Notes under the pieces: generated by a model
Told to the model about the DNA's origin: nothing
Seen by the model: the letters and a program-made list of their open reading frames with translations, nothing else
Database searches by the model: none
Assembly: GCA_002085115.1 (NCBI GenBank)
Contig: MZGQ01000012.1
Location: 1 to 36,625, forward strand
Source of the DNA: Desulfococcus sp. 4484_241
GTDB taxonomy: Bacteria; Desulfobacterota; Desulfobacteria; Desulfobacterales; Desulfosudaceae
DNA: 36,625 nt
Direction: 5' to 3'
Translations under genes and position numbers: made by a program
Part shown: positions 1-7,805 of the stretch, piece by piece
Layout: each line of letters begins with the position of its first letter
Numbering within the stretch: the first letter of the stretch is position 1

Positions 1-1052
1 ACAGGAGATGCCAGGTATGAAAAATGATCGGCCACAAAAGAAAAACGCATTGGATACACGTTAAAGAAACCAAGCGCGGGAAAAATCATTGCCGCATACA
101 GAAACAGCAGGACCGGGCCGGAACGGTTGGTTCTCCTGCGGGCCATAAAAGCCGCAGCAGCAATAGCGACAACCAAAGCGAAAAAAACCCAGTCTGACAG
201 GCTGCGGATATCTATCTTCCATCGCGGGTAGAAAAATATGAACTCCAACGGCACCAAAGCCTTGTACAGGTAAAAAAGAAAAATGCGCGACGCAAGAAGC
301 AGATGTGCCGCAGGGCTCATGCTCCATATATGCCCGTTTGCCCCCACCCTGTTTACTTCAATCCATGCCGTATGCAATCCGAAAACAATTCCTATAAACA
401 GAAAAGGAATACATGCTGCAACGTCGCCCCGCGTGACCTTTCCGTTTTTCCAGTAAGCATATGCCAATGGCACAACTGCAAAACCTGCAGCCATGGACTT
501 GGAAAGCATTGCGCACAAAAAAAACAAAAGCGCACCCAGGTAACAGACAGGTCTTGCCTCTTTGTAGAAACGCAAAAGGCACAGACACGCCGCCAGCGAA
601 AAGAAAAGTGAAAGCAGGTTCTTGTGCTCTGTGATCCAGGCAACTGTCTCAACCTGCAACGGGTGAACGGCAAACATTGCAGCAGCGGCAAAGGCAATAC
701 GAGGCGCCACATTGCCAACCACCAGATAGAGAAGAATCGAGTTGGCTGCGTGCAAGCAGAGGCTAACGGCGTGATACCCTGCAGGATTGTTTCCCCATAG
801 CATATACTCAATACGAAACAGCGTAAAAACCAAGGGATAGTACTGGGGCATCCTGTGGCTGAACCAGATATCATCAAAACCGCCGGGGCCTGTTACAGCC
901 GGATTGTTATACACGTACTGGTCGTCATCCCAGATATAACCGTTTTGCAGCGAAGGAAAGTAAACAGCCGCGCACAAAACAAGTAGCAAAAAAATATGCC
1001 GCCATCTCTTTATCGTTCCCATGCCCATTCCCCATTCCCGCTCTACTGTCAT
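1..1052 (-). CDS. GT-C/TMTC-like polytopic membrane protein, N-terminal part (cut by window edge)
   Basis: About 350 residues are visible, reading open to the left edge. The protein starts with a hydrophobic helix, then a lumenal-type loop with YIWDDDQYVYNNP, later FAVHPLQVETVAW and LLFFLCAMLSKSMAAG, and near the edge FFNVYPMRFSFVADHFSYL. This order is typical of the GT-C-fold membrane proteins often annotated as TPR or O-GlcNAc-transferase-like (TMTC/DUF1736-like), which usually end in TPR repeats; that part would lie outside the window. The WDDD acidic motif in the first loop is the usual place for the GT-C catalytic Asp. A role in transferring sugar from a lipid carrier is inferred from the family. 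Start choice is uncertain: ATG at 1052 gives MTVEREWG, and ATGs at 1028 and 1022 are in frame. The frame is uninterrupted through two homopolymer runs that were checked. Confidence 0.75.
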   Translation of the reverse strand, partial: MTVEREWGMGMGTIKRWRHIFLLLVLCAAVYFPSLQNGYIWDDDQYVYNNPAVTGPGGFDDIWFSHRMPQYYPLVFTLFRIEYMLWGNNPAGYHAVSLCLHAANSILLYLVVGNVAPRIAFAAAAMFAVHPLQVETVAWITEHKNLLSLFFSLAACLCLLRFYKEARPVCYLGALLFFLCAMLSKSMAAGFAVVPLAYAYWKNGKVTRGDVAACIPFLFIGIVFGLHTAWIEVNRVGANGHIWSMSPAAHLLLASRIFLFYLYKALVPLEFIFFYPRWKIDIRSLSDWVFFALVVAIAAAAFMARRRTNRSGPVLLFLYAAMIFPALGFFNVYPMRFSFVADHFSYLASP

Positions 1053-1168
1053 GGGCCCAAGGGGCAACAGCATTTTTTTTAAAAATATATCTTTGCAACA
1101 GCCCGTGCGTCAAGACGGAGGGGCAAAAAAAACCGACATGGCATCATGAGCCTGCAAAAGGATTTTAA

Positions 1169-1199
1169 TTGTATCTGCAAAACAATCTGTTACTATACA
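1169..1199 (+). promoter_or_regulatory. Possible promoter ahead of the small ORF and copper ATPase remnant
   Basis: TTGTAT at 1169-1174 and TATACA at 1194-1199 resemble -35 and -10 boxes, but the spacer is 19 nt, longer than usual. TACTAT at 1191 gives a 16-nt spacer. The site lies 60 nt upstream of the ATG at 1262. Weak evidence. Confidence 0.3.
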
Positions 1200-1261
1200 A
1201 CTGTTTTCGTATGGCAACTTGTGTGAATGATAATTTTTCAACCAATGCGAAAGGGACAGTC

Positions 1262-1423
1262 ATGGAAGAGATTCTGATTTTTTTTGCTGTTATTGCTGTC
1301 TACATCCTGCTGCAAACCGTTATTTTGCCGAAAATGGGAATATCCACCTGAATGCGAGACGCCTGCCAGGTGGCAGACAAACAGGCTGAAACATCCGGTA
1401 CCGATAATAAGCATAAGAAGTAG
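1262..1423 (+). CDS. Candidate 53-aa membrane selenoprotein (TGA at 1349-1351 read as Sec)
   Basis: The ATG at 1262 has a fair Shine-Dalgarno (AAAGGGA). The first 29 codons encode one membrane helix (LIFFAVIAVYILLQTVIL) followed by PKMGIST, then TGA. In the same frame reading continues 23 codons (MRDACQV..., ending NKHKK) to TAG at 1421-1423, only 20 nt before the ATG of the decayed copper ATPase. If TGA is selenocysteine the product reads STU-M-RDAC: a Sec and a Cys on a short hydrophilic tail after one transmembrane anchor. A hairpin placed as in bacterial SECIS elements follows (1363-1376). Seen: the frame, spacing and hairpin. Inferred: Sec insertion and a redox or metal-handling role. 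I do not recognise the family. The alternative is a 29-aa peptide, or a gene with a nonsense mutation beside a pseudogene. Confidence 0.45.
1363..1376 (+). promoter_or_regulatory. Putative bacterial SECIS-like hairpin
   Basis: CTGCC (1363-1367), loop AGGT (1368-1371), GGCAG (1372-1376) form a perfect 5-bp stem. The loop begins 16 nt after the TGA at 1349-1351. In the known E. coli fdhF SECIS the apical loop AGGUCU starts 17 nt after UGA, so position and loop letters are close. This is a structural resemblance only. Confidence 0.4.
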
Positions 1424-1443
1424 CAGCCGTGGAGACTGCGACA

Positions 1444-2190
1444 ATGACAACACCAATGCAATTACCGGCATGAGCTGCGCCAACTGCGCGGCCAACATCG
1501 AGCGTCTGTTGAACAAAAAAAAACCGCCGGCATCTCCAAAGTGACTGTTAATTTTGCAGCAGAGCGCCAACATGGACGTGCTTGTGGCAATGGGCTCGTC
1601 GGTGGCCCATGGATATTCTACTGTTCTTCCATTCTTCCCCGAATTGGGGAACCACACCCACTTCGAGACTTCAGCCGTTATCATAGTAAAAAAGGGGTCT
1701 GAGCACCCTGTCGGCAAGACGATCGTTGAAAGTGCGTACACCATGAAGATTCAACCGCTAAGAGCTGATAATATCATGGCTGTAAGCGGCATGAGGGCAA
1801 TGGCCGGCGTAGAGGACAGAATGGTCAGGGCCGGCAAACCTTCCTGGTTCAAGGGACTTGGAATGGATATGGGCGTGCTCGAAAAGGAGCTTAAAAAGAC
1901 TGACCTCAAGCGGTAAAACAGTAGTGGCGTATTTTCCGACGACCAGCCGGCTGGTTTAATAGGTTTGGCCGACACAGGTATAGCGATCGGCACCGGCACC
2001 GGCGTCGCCATAAAGGCAGCAGCAGGCATAGCCCTTTCATCCGGCAACCTGGGCTGCTGGTGTCCTGTACCCCTTTGCCTCTCTGCCCACGATAATGCGC
2101 CAGCTTCATCCCATGCCGGCGGCACTGGCAATGTCGGCCGGCAGCATATCTGTGGTAGGCAACAGCCTGAGACTTTACCGTAAAAGGTAG
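1444..2190 (+). pseudogene. copA: Decayed copper-type P1B ATPase (copA-like) gene
   Basis: Fragments of a heavy-metal P-type ATPase appear in the right order but in different frames. They are an N-terminal HMA domain with ITGMSCANCAANIERLL; a slip at an A9 run (1515-1523) restoring TAGISKVTVNF; then the membrane segment NMDVLVAMGSSVAHGYS; then KGSEHPVGKTIVESA of the nucleotide-binding domain; GLADT joined directly to GIAIGTGTGVAIKAA; and the C-terminal end AAGVLYPF...SISVVGNSLRLYRKR with a stop at 2188-2190. Large parts are missing, including the CPC metal site, the DKTGT phosphorylation site and the GDGINDAP hinge. The intact gene would be about 2.2-2.5 kb; 0.75 kb remains. It cannot encode a working pump. 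The ATG at 1444 follows the small ORF by 20 nt, so both were probably one operon. Confidence 0.85.
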
Positions 2191-2223
2191 CCGCCTTTAG
2201 CGAATTTTGGCGGCCGGCACATA

Positions 2224-2252
2224 TTGACAACCCGTTATTGATTTAATATACA
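2224..2252 (+). promoter_or_regulatory. Promoter of tRNA-Leu
   Basis: TTGACA at 2224-2229 and TATACA at 2247-2252 are separated by 17 nt, with the mature tRNA starting 10 nt later. A sigma-70 type promoter fits well. Confidence 0.65.
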
Positions 2253-2262
2253 GGTTTCTTAC

Positions 2263-2349
2263 GCCGGAGTGGTGAAACTGGTAGACGCAGAGGACTCAAA
2301 ATCCTCCGAGCGCAAGCTCGTGTCGGTTCGATTCCGACCTCCGGCACCA
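2263..2349 (+). tRNA. tRNA-Leu (anticodon CAA)
   Basis: An 87-nt class II tRNA. The acceptor arm GCCGGAG pairs with CTCCGGC, followed by an encoded CCA. The anticodon stem GAGGA/TCCTC holds loop CTCAAAA, giving anticodon CAA (codon UUG). A long variable arm (GAGCGCAAGCTC) and the T-arm GGTTCGATTCC are present. No direct repeat of its 3' end was seen in the window, so there is no sign that it served as an integration site. Confidence 0.96.
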
Positions 2350-2360
2350 ATTTCAATGCT

Positions 2361-2386
2361 CAGGCGGCCGACGGCCTGCCTTTTTT
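2361..2386 (+). terminator. Intrinsic terminator after tRNA-Leu
   Basis: A GC-rich hairpin (CAGGC...GCCTG with an inner GGCC/GGCC) is followed by six T residues at 2381-2386, 12 nt after the tRNA CCA end. Confidence 0.7.
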
Positions 2387-2402
2387 ATTTTGCCCTGTTT
2401 TT

Positions 2403-3317
2403 ATGGCCATGATGGATGACGTTTTTTACCGGTTAAGTGATCGGCTGATTCTTGTTTCACCCCAGAGCGGTGGAAAATTCCCCTTCTGCAACGGATTCAT
2501 CTTCAAAGGTGATAACGAAACAATACTGGTTGACGCAGGGCTGGATGATGCCCTGATGCGTGATACAGCCAGACGGTTCAGGATCGACACCCTTGTTATT
2601 TCGCACTCCCATCCCGATCACATACACAACTGGCACATGCTCTCTGACAGAAGGCTCCTTGTCCCGGCACAGATGCCCGATGTTGTTATGCAAGACCTTG
2701 TAAGCCTCGGAGAGCGCTACACCGGGTCAAGAGAAAGAGGAAAACACTGGGCGGATACCATAGGCAGGATGCTGGATATACATCCGCTAAGGGAGCCGGA
2801 CGGCCGTTTCGGTGACGGGCATGTTTTCGATCTTGGTGGTGTGAGGGTGGAGGCTATCCATGCGCCCGGGCATCTTGATGATCATTACTGTTTTTTTGAT
2901 CTCGATTCCGGGGCACTGATAGTAACCGATATCGATTTTTCATCGTTCGGCCCATGGTATGGCAATCCGGAGTGCGACATCACGCTTTTCAAGCAGAGTA
3001 TCGGAAAAATGATGAGGCTTCCATACAGCCGGGTGTGTTCTTCCCACAGTCTCCCGCACGAAGGAGACGCAACGCATCTTTTCCAGAAATTTTTGGATGG
3101 GTTCAAACGGCATGAAAACAGAATCCTTGACTGTCTTGGCCAAGAAGGGAAAACCCTGGAGGAGATTGTTGCTGCCTCACCCTTTTACAGAAACAGGTTC
3201 CCGGACAAGGTGATTCAGAACGCATTTGAGGAACAGATGGCAGCCAAGAACCTGGCGGTTCTCATGGACGAGGGCAGGATCGCACGGCATGGAGACCGGT
3301 TTGTGCCTGTGAAATGA
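2403..3317 (+). CDS. Metallo-beta-lactamase-fold hydrolase
   Basis: 304 aa. The zinc-binding HxHxDH signature is intact as HSHPDH (residues 68-73). It is preceded by the typical strand ending VDAG and followed by HAPGH (H157) and VTDIDF (D176), so a two-metal site is expected. The C-terminal third (about 230-304) is helical and may be a winged-helix-like tail, as in several MBL hydrolases acting on thioesters or glutathione conjugates. The substrate cannot be read from the sequence. There is no clear ribosome site; ATGs at 2403, 2409 and 2412 are alternatives. The gene stands alone between the tRNA-Leu terminator and a convergent gene. Confidence 0.85.
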   Translation: MAMMDDVFYRLSDRLILVSPQSGGKFPFCNGFIFKGDNETILVDAGLDDALMRDTARRFRIDTLVISHSHPDHIHNWHMLSDRRLLVPAQMPDVVMQDLVSLGERYTGSRERGKHWADTIGRMLDIHPLREPDGRFGDGHVFDLGGVRVEAIHAPGHLDDHYCFFDLDSGALIVTDIDFSSFGPWYGNPECDITLFKQSIGKMMRLPYSRVCSSHSLPHEGDATHLFQKFLDGFKRHENRILDCLGQEGKTLEEIVAASPFYRNRFPDKVIQNAFEEQMAAKNLAVLMDEGRIARHGDRFVPVK

Positions 3318-3363
3318 TATCCCCGGCAGCGCCCGGTCTTCGTGGAAATGCTGCCTGCCCGGT

Positions 3364-3828
3364 CTATTTTTCAGCCACATCTCCTGAAGCGTCAAGAAGT
3401 TCGAATCCCGTGCCCGGGTCCATAACCCGCCTTGCAGGAGTTTCAAGCAGTTCGAAAATAACAACCTCCATTGTCTGCCAGGTCTTTACCCCTTTTCTTA
3501 TACACCCTGTCACGGTACAGGACTCTCTTCCGCACGCCATGTGGATATGAACGACCGGTTTACCGTTTTCATCCGGGAAAATAGTGCCGCCTGCCAGGAT
3601 TTCATGGACATTGTCCAAAAAATGCGCCATTGGAGCAACCGGCCTTTGTTCTCCGTCCTTGGGCCCCACAACAAGACCGCTTCCCCTGTCCGCAGCACCA
3701 ACAGCGATTACCGCCGCTGCTTTTATGCCTTCCTGCAACGCAAATGTTTCAAGTGCTTTATGAACAACCTCCCCATGCTCCAGCCTTGCCACAAAGACCC
3801 GGCCCTGTTTCGCCTGTGAGTATTGCAT
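3364..3828 (-). CDS. PPC/DUF296 domain protein (PD1-like)
   Basis: 154 aa, essentially one PPC (DUF296) domain. Features include an N-terminal strand GRVFVARLEHGEVV, a helix LETFALQEGI, and the conserved VVHIHMACG block followed by G-rich TGCIRKGVKTWQTMEVVIFEL. In this family the HIH residues can bind metal and the fold is a trimer. Bacterial stand-alone copies are usually annotated as DNA-binding, but their function is poorly known. The ATG at 3828 is preferred over a longer in-frame start because GGAGG lies 5 nt upstream of it. The gene converges on the MBL gene with a 46-nt gap. Confidence 0.8.
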   Translation of the reverse strand: MQYSQAKQGRVFVARLEHGEVVHKALETFALQEGIKAAAVIAVGAADRGSGLVVGPKDGEQRPVAPMAHFLDNVHEILAGGTIFPDENGKPVVHIHMACGRESCTVTGCIRKGVKTWQTMEVVIFELLETPARRVMDPGTGFELLDASGDVAEK

Positions 3829-4112
3829 TGGAACCTCCTGTAATTGTATGAAAATTATAAACCATTTACGTTTACGCCTCAAGACCATGATCATCCGGAT
3901 TAAATGCGGCCCAAGTTCGTGATTGATGGAAGTTTTACGGGGATCATTGTTGTCTACCCCCCCCCAAACGCCCTTTTTAATTGATAACTACTTGAATTTA
4001 TTGCCACCAATTCTAAAATCAAAAACAGGTTACCCTTATCAATTATGCTGTCAAAAAATAAGGGCAGGACAGAACACCACCCCTTTTAAATACTTGGCAA
4101 TCTGCATTTATT

Positions 4113-4296
4113 GTTCTTTTCTTTTGCTTGTCCAAAAGAAAAGAACCAAAAGAAAAAGACACCCGGCAGCTTGGCCTGCGGCTTCCCTCGCAAAATTGCG
4201 GCCCGGGCGTTGCCGGAAACTCGCTTCGCTCAAACAGTCCGGCAACTTTTCCCCCGCCCCCCCCGCCCCTGCAATTTTGCTTCGGCTGCGCTGCAT
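4113..4296. repeat. Structured intergenic repeat element (nested inverted repeats)
   Basis: The element opens with a perfect 14-bp inverted repeat, GTTCTTTTCTTTTG (4113-4126) against 4133-4146, with a 6-nt loop. A nested structure follows: GCAAAATTGC (4190-4199) pairs with GCAATTTTGC (4271-4280), and inside it GTTGCCGGA (4209-4217) pairs with TCCGGCAAC (4238-4246). GC-rich flanks (GCAGC...GCTGC) extend the outer stem loosely. From memory, similar TTCTTTTCTTTTG...CAAAAGAAAAGAACCAAAAG tracts recur between genes in many proteobacterial genomes and yield spurious ORF calls. Only one copy is in this window, so its repeat nature is inferred. No coding function. Confidence 0.55.
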
Positions 4297-4372
4297 GGGA
4301 TAAAAAAACCGCACTCGCACAACAATAAAAACCGACTGATGAAGGGTATGGGATAGGAAAATTGCCTCTGGT

Positions 4373-4440
4373 TCTTTGATAACTTCATATTGCCATGCTC
4401 TCTTTATCTTTGATAACTTCATATTGCCATGCTCTCTTTA
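4373..4440. repeat. Perfect 34-bp tandem duplication
   Basis: Bases 4373-4406 and 4407-4440 are identical, unit beginning TCTTTGATAACTTC and ending GCTCTCTTTA. There are two copies only, in non-coding DNA. Confidence 0.9.
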
Positions 4441-4444
4441 ACGC

Positions 4445-4467
4445 AAAGGCCAGAACAAATGGCCTTT
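4445..4467 (+). terminator. Terminator-like hairpin
   Basis: AAAGGCCA (4445-4452) pairs with TGGCCTTT (4460-4467) around a 7-nt loop, followed by TCGGATTTTT. No gene ends just upstream on the plus strand, so it may be a remnant or belong to an unseen transcript. Confidence 0.45.
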
Positions 4468-4816
4468 TCGGATTTTTCGCCATTAACGATATGGTGTCAA
4501 AAACCGAGTTTTTGGCCACTAATGTCCGGGGTCATTTCTAAAAACCGCCCGTTGATTCAGAGGAATATAATTGCGAAGACAACAAAAAAAACCACCACGA
4601 TCGAGGTTGCCCAAATGATAAAACAAATGATCCATTGTTTTTAGCTTCCGGCCAGGTTCTCTGCCCGTAGCATCACGTTTGTAAAACATTTGTAATATTC
4701 CCCTTCCCCATTGACTGCATCTCCCGGTTCCAATATTTTCGGGTACCTGCCGCTTACGGGACAAAATTGACTCGTGGCCTTGATTTTGAAGGCCGTAACC
4801 TATGAAAGGGGAATAT

Positions 4817-6931
4817 ATGATCATGGGAACAGAATCCACACAGGCACGGCCGGTGGCCGTAAAATCGCAAAAGCCAGGAATGCTTCTTGTTGGAATGCCG
4901 GGTGCCGACTCCAGCTTCTACGAAATGAACATAGCCCAGCTTCCGCAGGGACCCCGCTTACACGTCCTTGAACGTGTATTCGATTTTCTGGAAATGTCAC
5001 GCACCAACCGGCGCAGGATACGCATGGCTACCGGTCTTGAAAACGTGTTCAATCCGTCACGTAAAACACCCTACATGGGCATGCGCCTGATAGAATACAA
5101 CCTGCGCGACTTTCTGGATATATCGCTTGTCGAATACCCAAAAAGCAACCGGTGGATTGTAAAACACTTAAAAAGGAACCCCGGCATTTCGATTATTGGT
5201 ATTGCCATAGGCTGTGAAAACCGCGTGTACCAAGCTAAAAAACTGTGCGCCATGATCAGAAAAGCAAGGCCTGACATACGAATCATCCTTGGCAGCTACG
5301 GAGCATCAGCCGGCAAGATGATGGGGATTTTAACTCCCGAAGACGGTACCGTGTTGTGGGATTCTGAAGAGGAACGAAAAGAGAAAAAGGCTAAAGGTCT
5401 TGATTTTTATAAAGGCGAGGGGGTCCATGACATCAGGCTGTGGCTGCGTGACGTGGCCGGCATAGACGCGGGCGACCCTGACACTCCGCTGATATCGGAA
5501 GCAATCCCCGATTCAGGGAATGCGTCATCAAACCCGTTGAAACAGCGGCTAAAGGCAGGCCTCGGTTTCATTACCATGCCCAAGGATTCCCACAAGCTTG
5601 TAAGCGCAATCGGCTGCTCGAACAAATGCAGTTTCTGCAATACCAGCAAGATGTTCAACCGTGAAAAAACTTACCTGTACAAAGACGCCACAAAACTGTT
5701 TGTTCCCATGGAAAAGGTGTATGACAGGAACGCCGCCAGGCCGGATTATCCGCCGGAAGCGACATTCTTCCTGATGGACGAAAACTTCATGAAGGATGAG
5801 AAGGTAAGATCCGCATGCGGCATGATAAATTTTCTCGACACCGCCCGTGAGCTTTGCACCTGCATAGAACAATCCGGGAAAAACATCCATTTTGGAACCT
5901 TCTCGGACATAAGAAGCCTGGTGAACGTCAGGGAAAAGGATGGAGACTTCAGGTCACTGGTACGCGGGGGCCTTACCTCTATCTGGATCGGCATAGAATC
6001 CAGGGAGGACGTATTCGGCAAACGAGGCGGAGCAAGCCCCAAAACCGTAAAAAGCATCGTGGACGAGCTCCAGAGCCTTGGAGTAGTCGTAATAGGTTCC
6101 TTCATCCCGGGTCTGCACTATCACACCGAGGGACCCACCGAACTGATAGCGGATGAAGAAAAGGCAAGGGCAGTGATCATGGAGGAGAACGGACTGACAC
6201 CCGAAGAGGTGGACGCCCTGTTTCTGAAGCTGAAACAGAAAAGAAAGCAAAGCGGCAAATACGACCGGATCAACATATGGGAGGACTTCGAGTGGTGGAA
6301 AGAGCTTGGAACCGGCGCGCGCCAGGTTATGTCCCACAGCATAACCGGAATTGTCGGAAAACACACACACATGTTCAGGTTTTCCGATTATCAGTTCGGC
6401 CACAAGTTCATACCCGGCTACAACGAGTCGATGATCGACGGTAAACGACTCGAAGAGATCGACGAGATCATGCGGGAAGAGTTTTACAAGGAAAACGGTC
6501 CTGTGGCACTCTCATCACTGCTGGTTATGTGGCGCGGATTCATGAACCTGAAAGATTCAAACAACGATGCGGAACTCCGGGCCGCCACATTCAGCTACTG
6601 GATGGTCAAGCGAAACATCCAGAGAGTGGCCCTTGCGTCTTTCCTCTTTAACCGTCGGATTTTCACAAGCTGTTCTGACCGGTTCCTGGCGCGCCTCGCC
6701 GAAATGTTCCGCCAGGTCGGGCAATACCGGCCGCCGGACACCGCCATAAACCGGAAATACCAGCAGGTCTTTGACATGTACGACAGCATGAACAGCGAAA
6801 TTTCAAAAACTGTCGCGAATAAAATGACTGCATCCTTTATAAAACGTTATTCCAAAAACTTGCAGGAACAACCAACGCCAGACACTGCAAGGGAGCCGGA
6901 TACAGGTAAAATAAAGGCTTCAGCCGCATAA
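4817..6931 (+). CDS. Radical SAM protein with N-terminal B12-binding-like Rossmann domain
   Basis: 704 aa from the ATG at 4817, chosen because AAAGGGG lies 5 nt upstream; an in-frame ATG at 4802 overlaps that ribosome site. Residues about 20-190 look like the Rossmann part of cobalamin-binding radical SAM enzymes (GISIIGIAIGCE, then IRIILGSYGASAG), but the B12 motif DxHxxG is not visible. The radical SAM core follows with CSNKCSFC, that is Cys267, Cys271 and Cys274 in CxxxCxxC spacing for the 4Fe-4S cluster. Further core segments are FFLMDENFM, GLTSIWIGIES and VVVIGSFIPGLHYHTEG, fitting the strands of the partial TIM barrel. A long C-terminal region (about 470-704) has no recognised motif. 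The substrate is unknown and no neighbouring biosynthetic genes are present; it is apparently monocistronic. Confidence 0.85.
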   Translation: MIMGTESTQARPVAVKSQKPGMLLVGMPGADSSFYEMNIAQLPQGPRLHVLERVFDFLEMSRTNRRRIRMATGLENVFNPSRKTPYMGMRLIEYNLRDFLDISLVEYPKSNRWIVKHLKRNPGISIIGIAIGCENRVYQAKKLCAMIRKARPDIRIILGSYGASAGKMMGILTPEDGTVLWDSEEERKEKKAKGLDFYKGEGVHDIRLWLRDVAGIDAGDPDTPLISEAIPDSGNASSNPLKQRLKAGLGFITMPKDSHKLVSAIGCSNKCSFCNTSKMFNREKTYLYKDATKLFVPMEKVYDRNAARPDYPPEATFFLMDENFMKDEKVRSACGMINFLDTARELCTCIEQSGKNIHFGTFSDIRSLVNVREKDGDFRSLVRGGLTSIWIGIESREDVFGKRGGASPKTVKSIVDELQSLGVVVIGSFIPGLHYHTEGPTELIADEEKARAVIMEENGLTPEEVDALFLKLKQKRKQSGKYDRINIWEDFEWWKELGTGARQVMSHSITGIVGKHTHMFRFSDYQFGHKFIPGYNESMIDGKRLEEIDEIMREEFYKENGPVALSSLLVMWRGFMNLKDSNNDAELRAATFSYWMVKRNIQRVALASFLFNRRIFTSCSDRFLARLAEMFRQVGQYRPPDTAINRKYQQVFDMYDSMNSEISKTVANKMTASFIKRYSKNLQEQPTPDTAREPDTGKIKASAA

Positions 6932-7067
6932 CCCCGACATTTTGCAGGAATCTTTTTTTACCCTTTTTGCGGCTTTTGTGCGCTTGTTCTCCCGTTTGGG
7001 GAACATATTGGTGTGCATATCTGCCCCTTGCGTTGAGAGTGGTATAGGAAAATGATATAAAAAAGGC

Positions 7068-7805
7068 ATGAGACGTTTTTTCATACAGGAAAAAGCGGAC
7101 ATAGGCACGATATGCCATATCGAAGGGCCTGATGCCAAACACGTAAAAACCGTTCTTCGCATGAATCCCGGGGACGAGATATGGCTTTTCGACGGCATGG
7201 GTATGGAGTACAGGGGGATTATCAGGACAATACGGCCCGCCTGTGTTGATGTCGAAATAGTGTCTGCCACTGCCTGCCCTGACTCCGGGTCTGTCGAAAT
7301 CACAATAGCGCAGGCCATGCTGAAAGACAGGAAGATGGACACCCTTGTCCGCCAGCTGACGGAACTTGGGATAAAGCGGTGGCTGCCGGTCATCACTCAT
7401 CGCTCTGTCCCGAGGCCTGACAGCCGTCGAATAAAATCGAGGATGGAGCGCTGGCGAACAATCGCACAGGAATCATTAAAGCAATGCGGCAGGGGATTCT
7501 TTCCTGAGCTTCTTTTGCCGGTCCATTTCAGCGAAGCCCTTTCCATGAGCAATGACCACGACCTTTCCATAATTTTCACAAATAAAGAGGAAAGACCGCT
7601 TGGCCCACTGCCTGGAATAAACAAAGGGGAGAACGCCAAAGTCATGCTCATGCTGGGGCCCGAAGGCGGATTCACAGACCAGGAGATAGCTCTTGCGCTG
7701 GAAAAGGGCCTGACCGCCGCCGGGCTCGGCCCGCGTATCCTCAAGGCTGACACAGCCACCCTGGCGGCAACAGCCATAGTTCAGCACCTGCTTGGAGAGA
7801 TGTAA
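7068..7805 (+). CDS. rsmE: 16S rRNA (uracil1498-N3)-methyltransferase RsmE
   Basis: 245 aa, usual family length. It has an N-terminal PUA-like domain (MRRFFIQ, then HVKTVLRMNPGDEIWLFDG) and a C-terminal SPOUT knot with LGPEGGFTDQEI and GLGPRILKADTA, the SAM-binding signatures of RsmE. It methylates N3 of U1498 in the 30S decoding centre. AAAAAAGGC just before the ATG is a weak ribosome site. It is followed by tRNA-Phe from its own promoter, so it is probably a single-gene unit. Confidence 0.94.
   Translation: MRRFFIQEKADIGTICHIEGPDAKHVKTVLRMNPGDEIWLFDGMGMEYRGIIRTIRPACVDVEIVSATACPDSGSVEITIAQAMLKDRKMDTLVRQLTELGIKRWLPVITHRSVPRPDSRRIKSRMERWRTIAQESLKQCGRGFFPELLLPVHFSEALSMSNDHDLSIIFTNKEERPLGPLPGINKGENAKVMLMLGPEGGFTDQEIALALEKGLTAAGLGPRILKADTATLAATAIVQHLLGEM

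Larger units (their letters stand above)
3829..4816. other. Gene-poor interval with repeat element, tandem duplication and hairpins
   Basis: Nearly 1 kb without a convincing gene. It holds a C9 run (3957-3965), the structured repeat element at 4113-4296, a 34-bp tandem duplication (4373-4440) and terminator-like hairpins at 4445-4467 and 4498-4514. Open frames here have unusual composition (poly-Lys and poly-Pro runs) and are not credible. Confidence 0.6.

Noticed and set aside
2263-2349. tRNA-Leu as an integration site for a mobile element
   Set aside because: No repeat of the tRNA 3' end, no integrase and no cargo were found on either side.
3957-3965. C9 run and other C8/G8 runs (8871-8878, 10196-10203, 20601-20608) as phase-variable switches
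   Set aside because: Two are in non-coding DNA, one adjoins a pseudogene start and one lies in a conserved housekeeping-type gene; nothing indicates contingency genes.
4111-4422. Lysine- and proline-rich frames over the structured repeat on both strands
   Set aside because: They result from the A-rich and C-rich inverted repeats; there is no ribosome site and no domain.
4519-4839. Minus-strand 106-aa frame, and a hydrophobic run (IICFIIWATSIVVVFF) in another minus-strand frame at about 4562-4635
   Set aside because: The first has no family resemblance and odd composition. The second looks like one membrane helix but has no ATG start and ends in TGA; it may be a remnant of a membrane protein, but this is not enough to call a gene.
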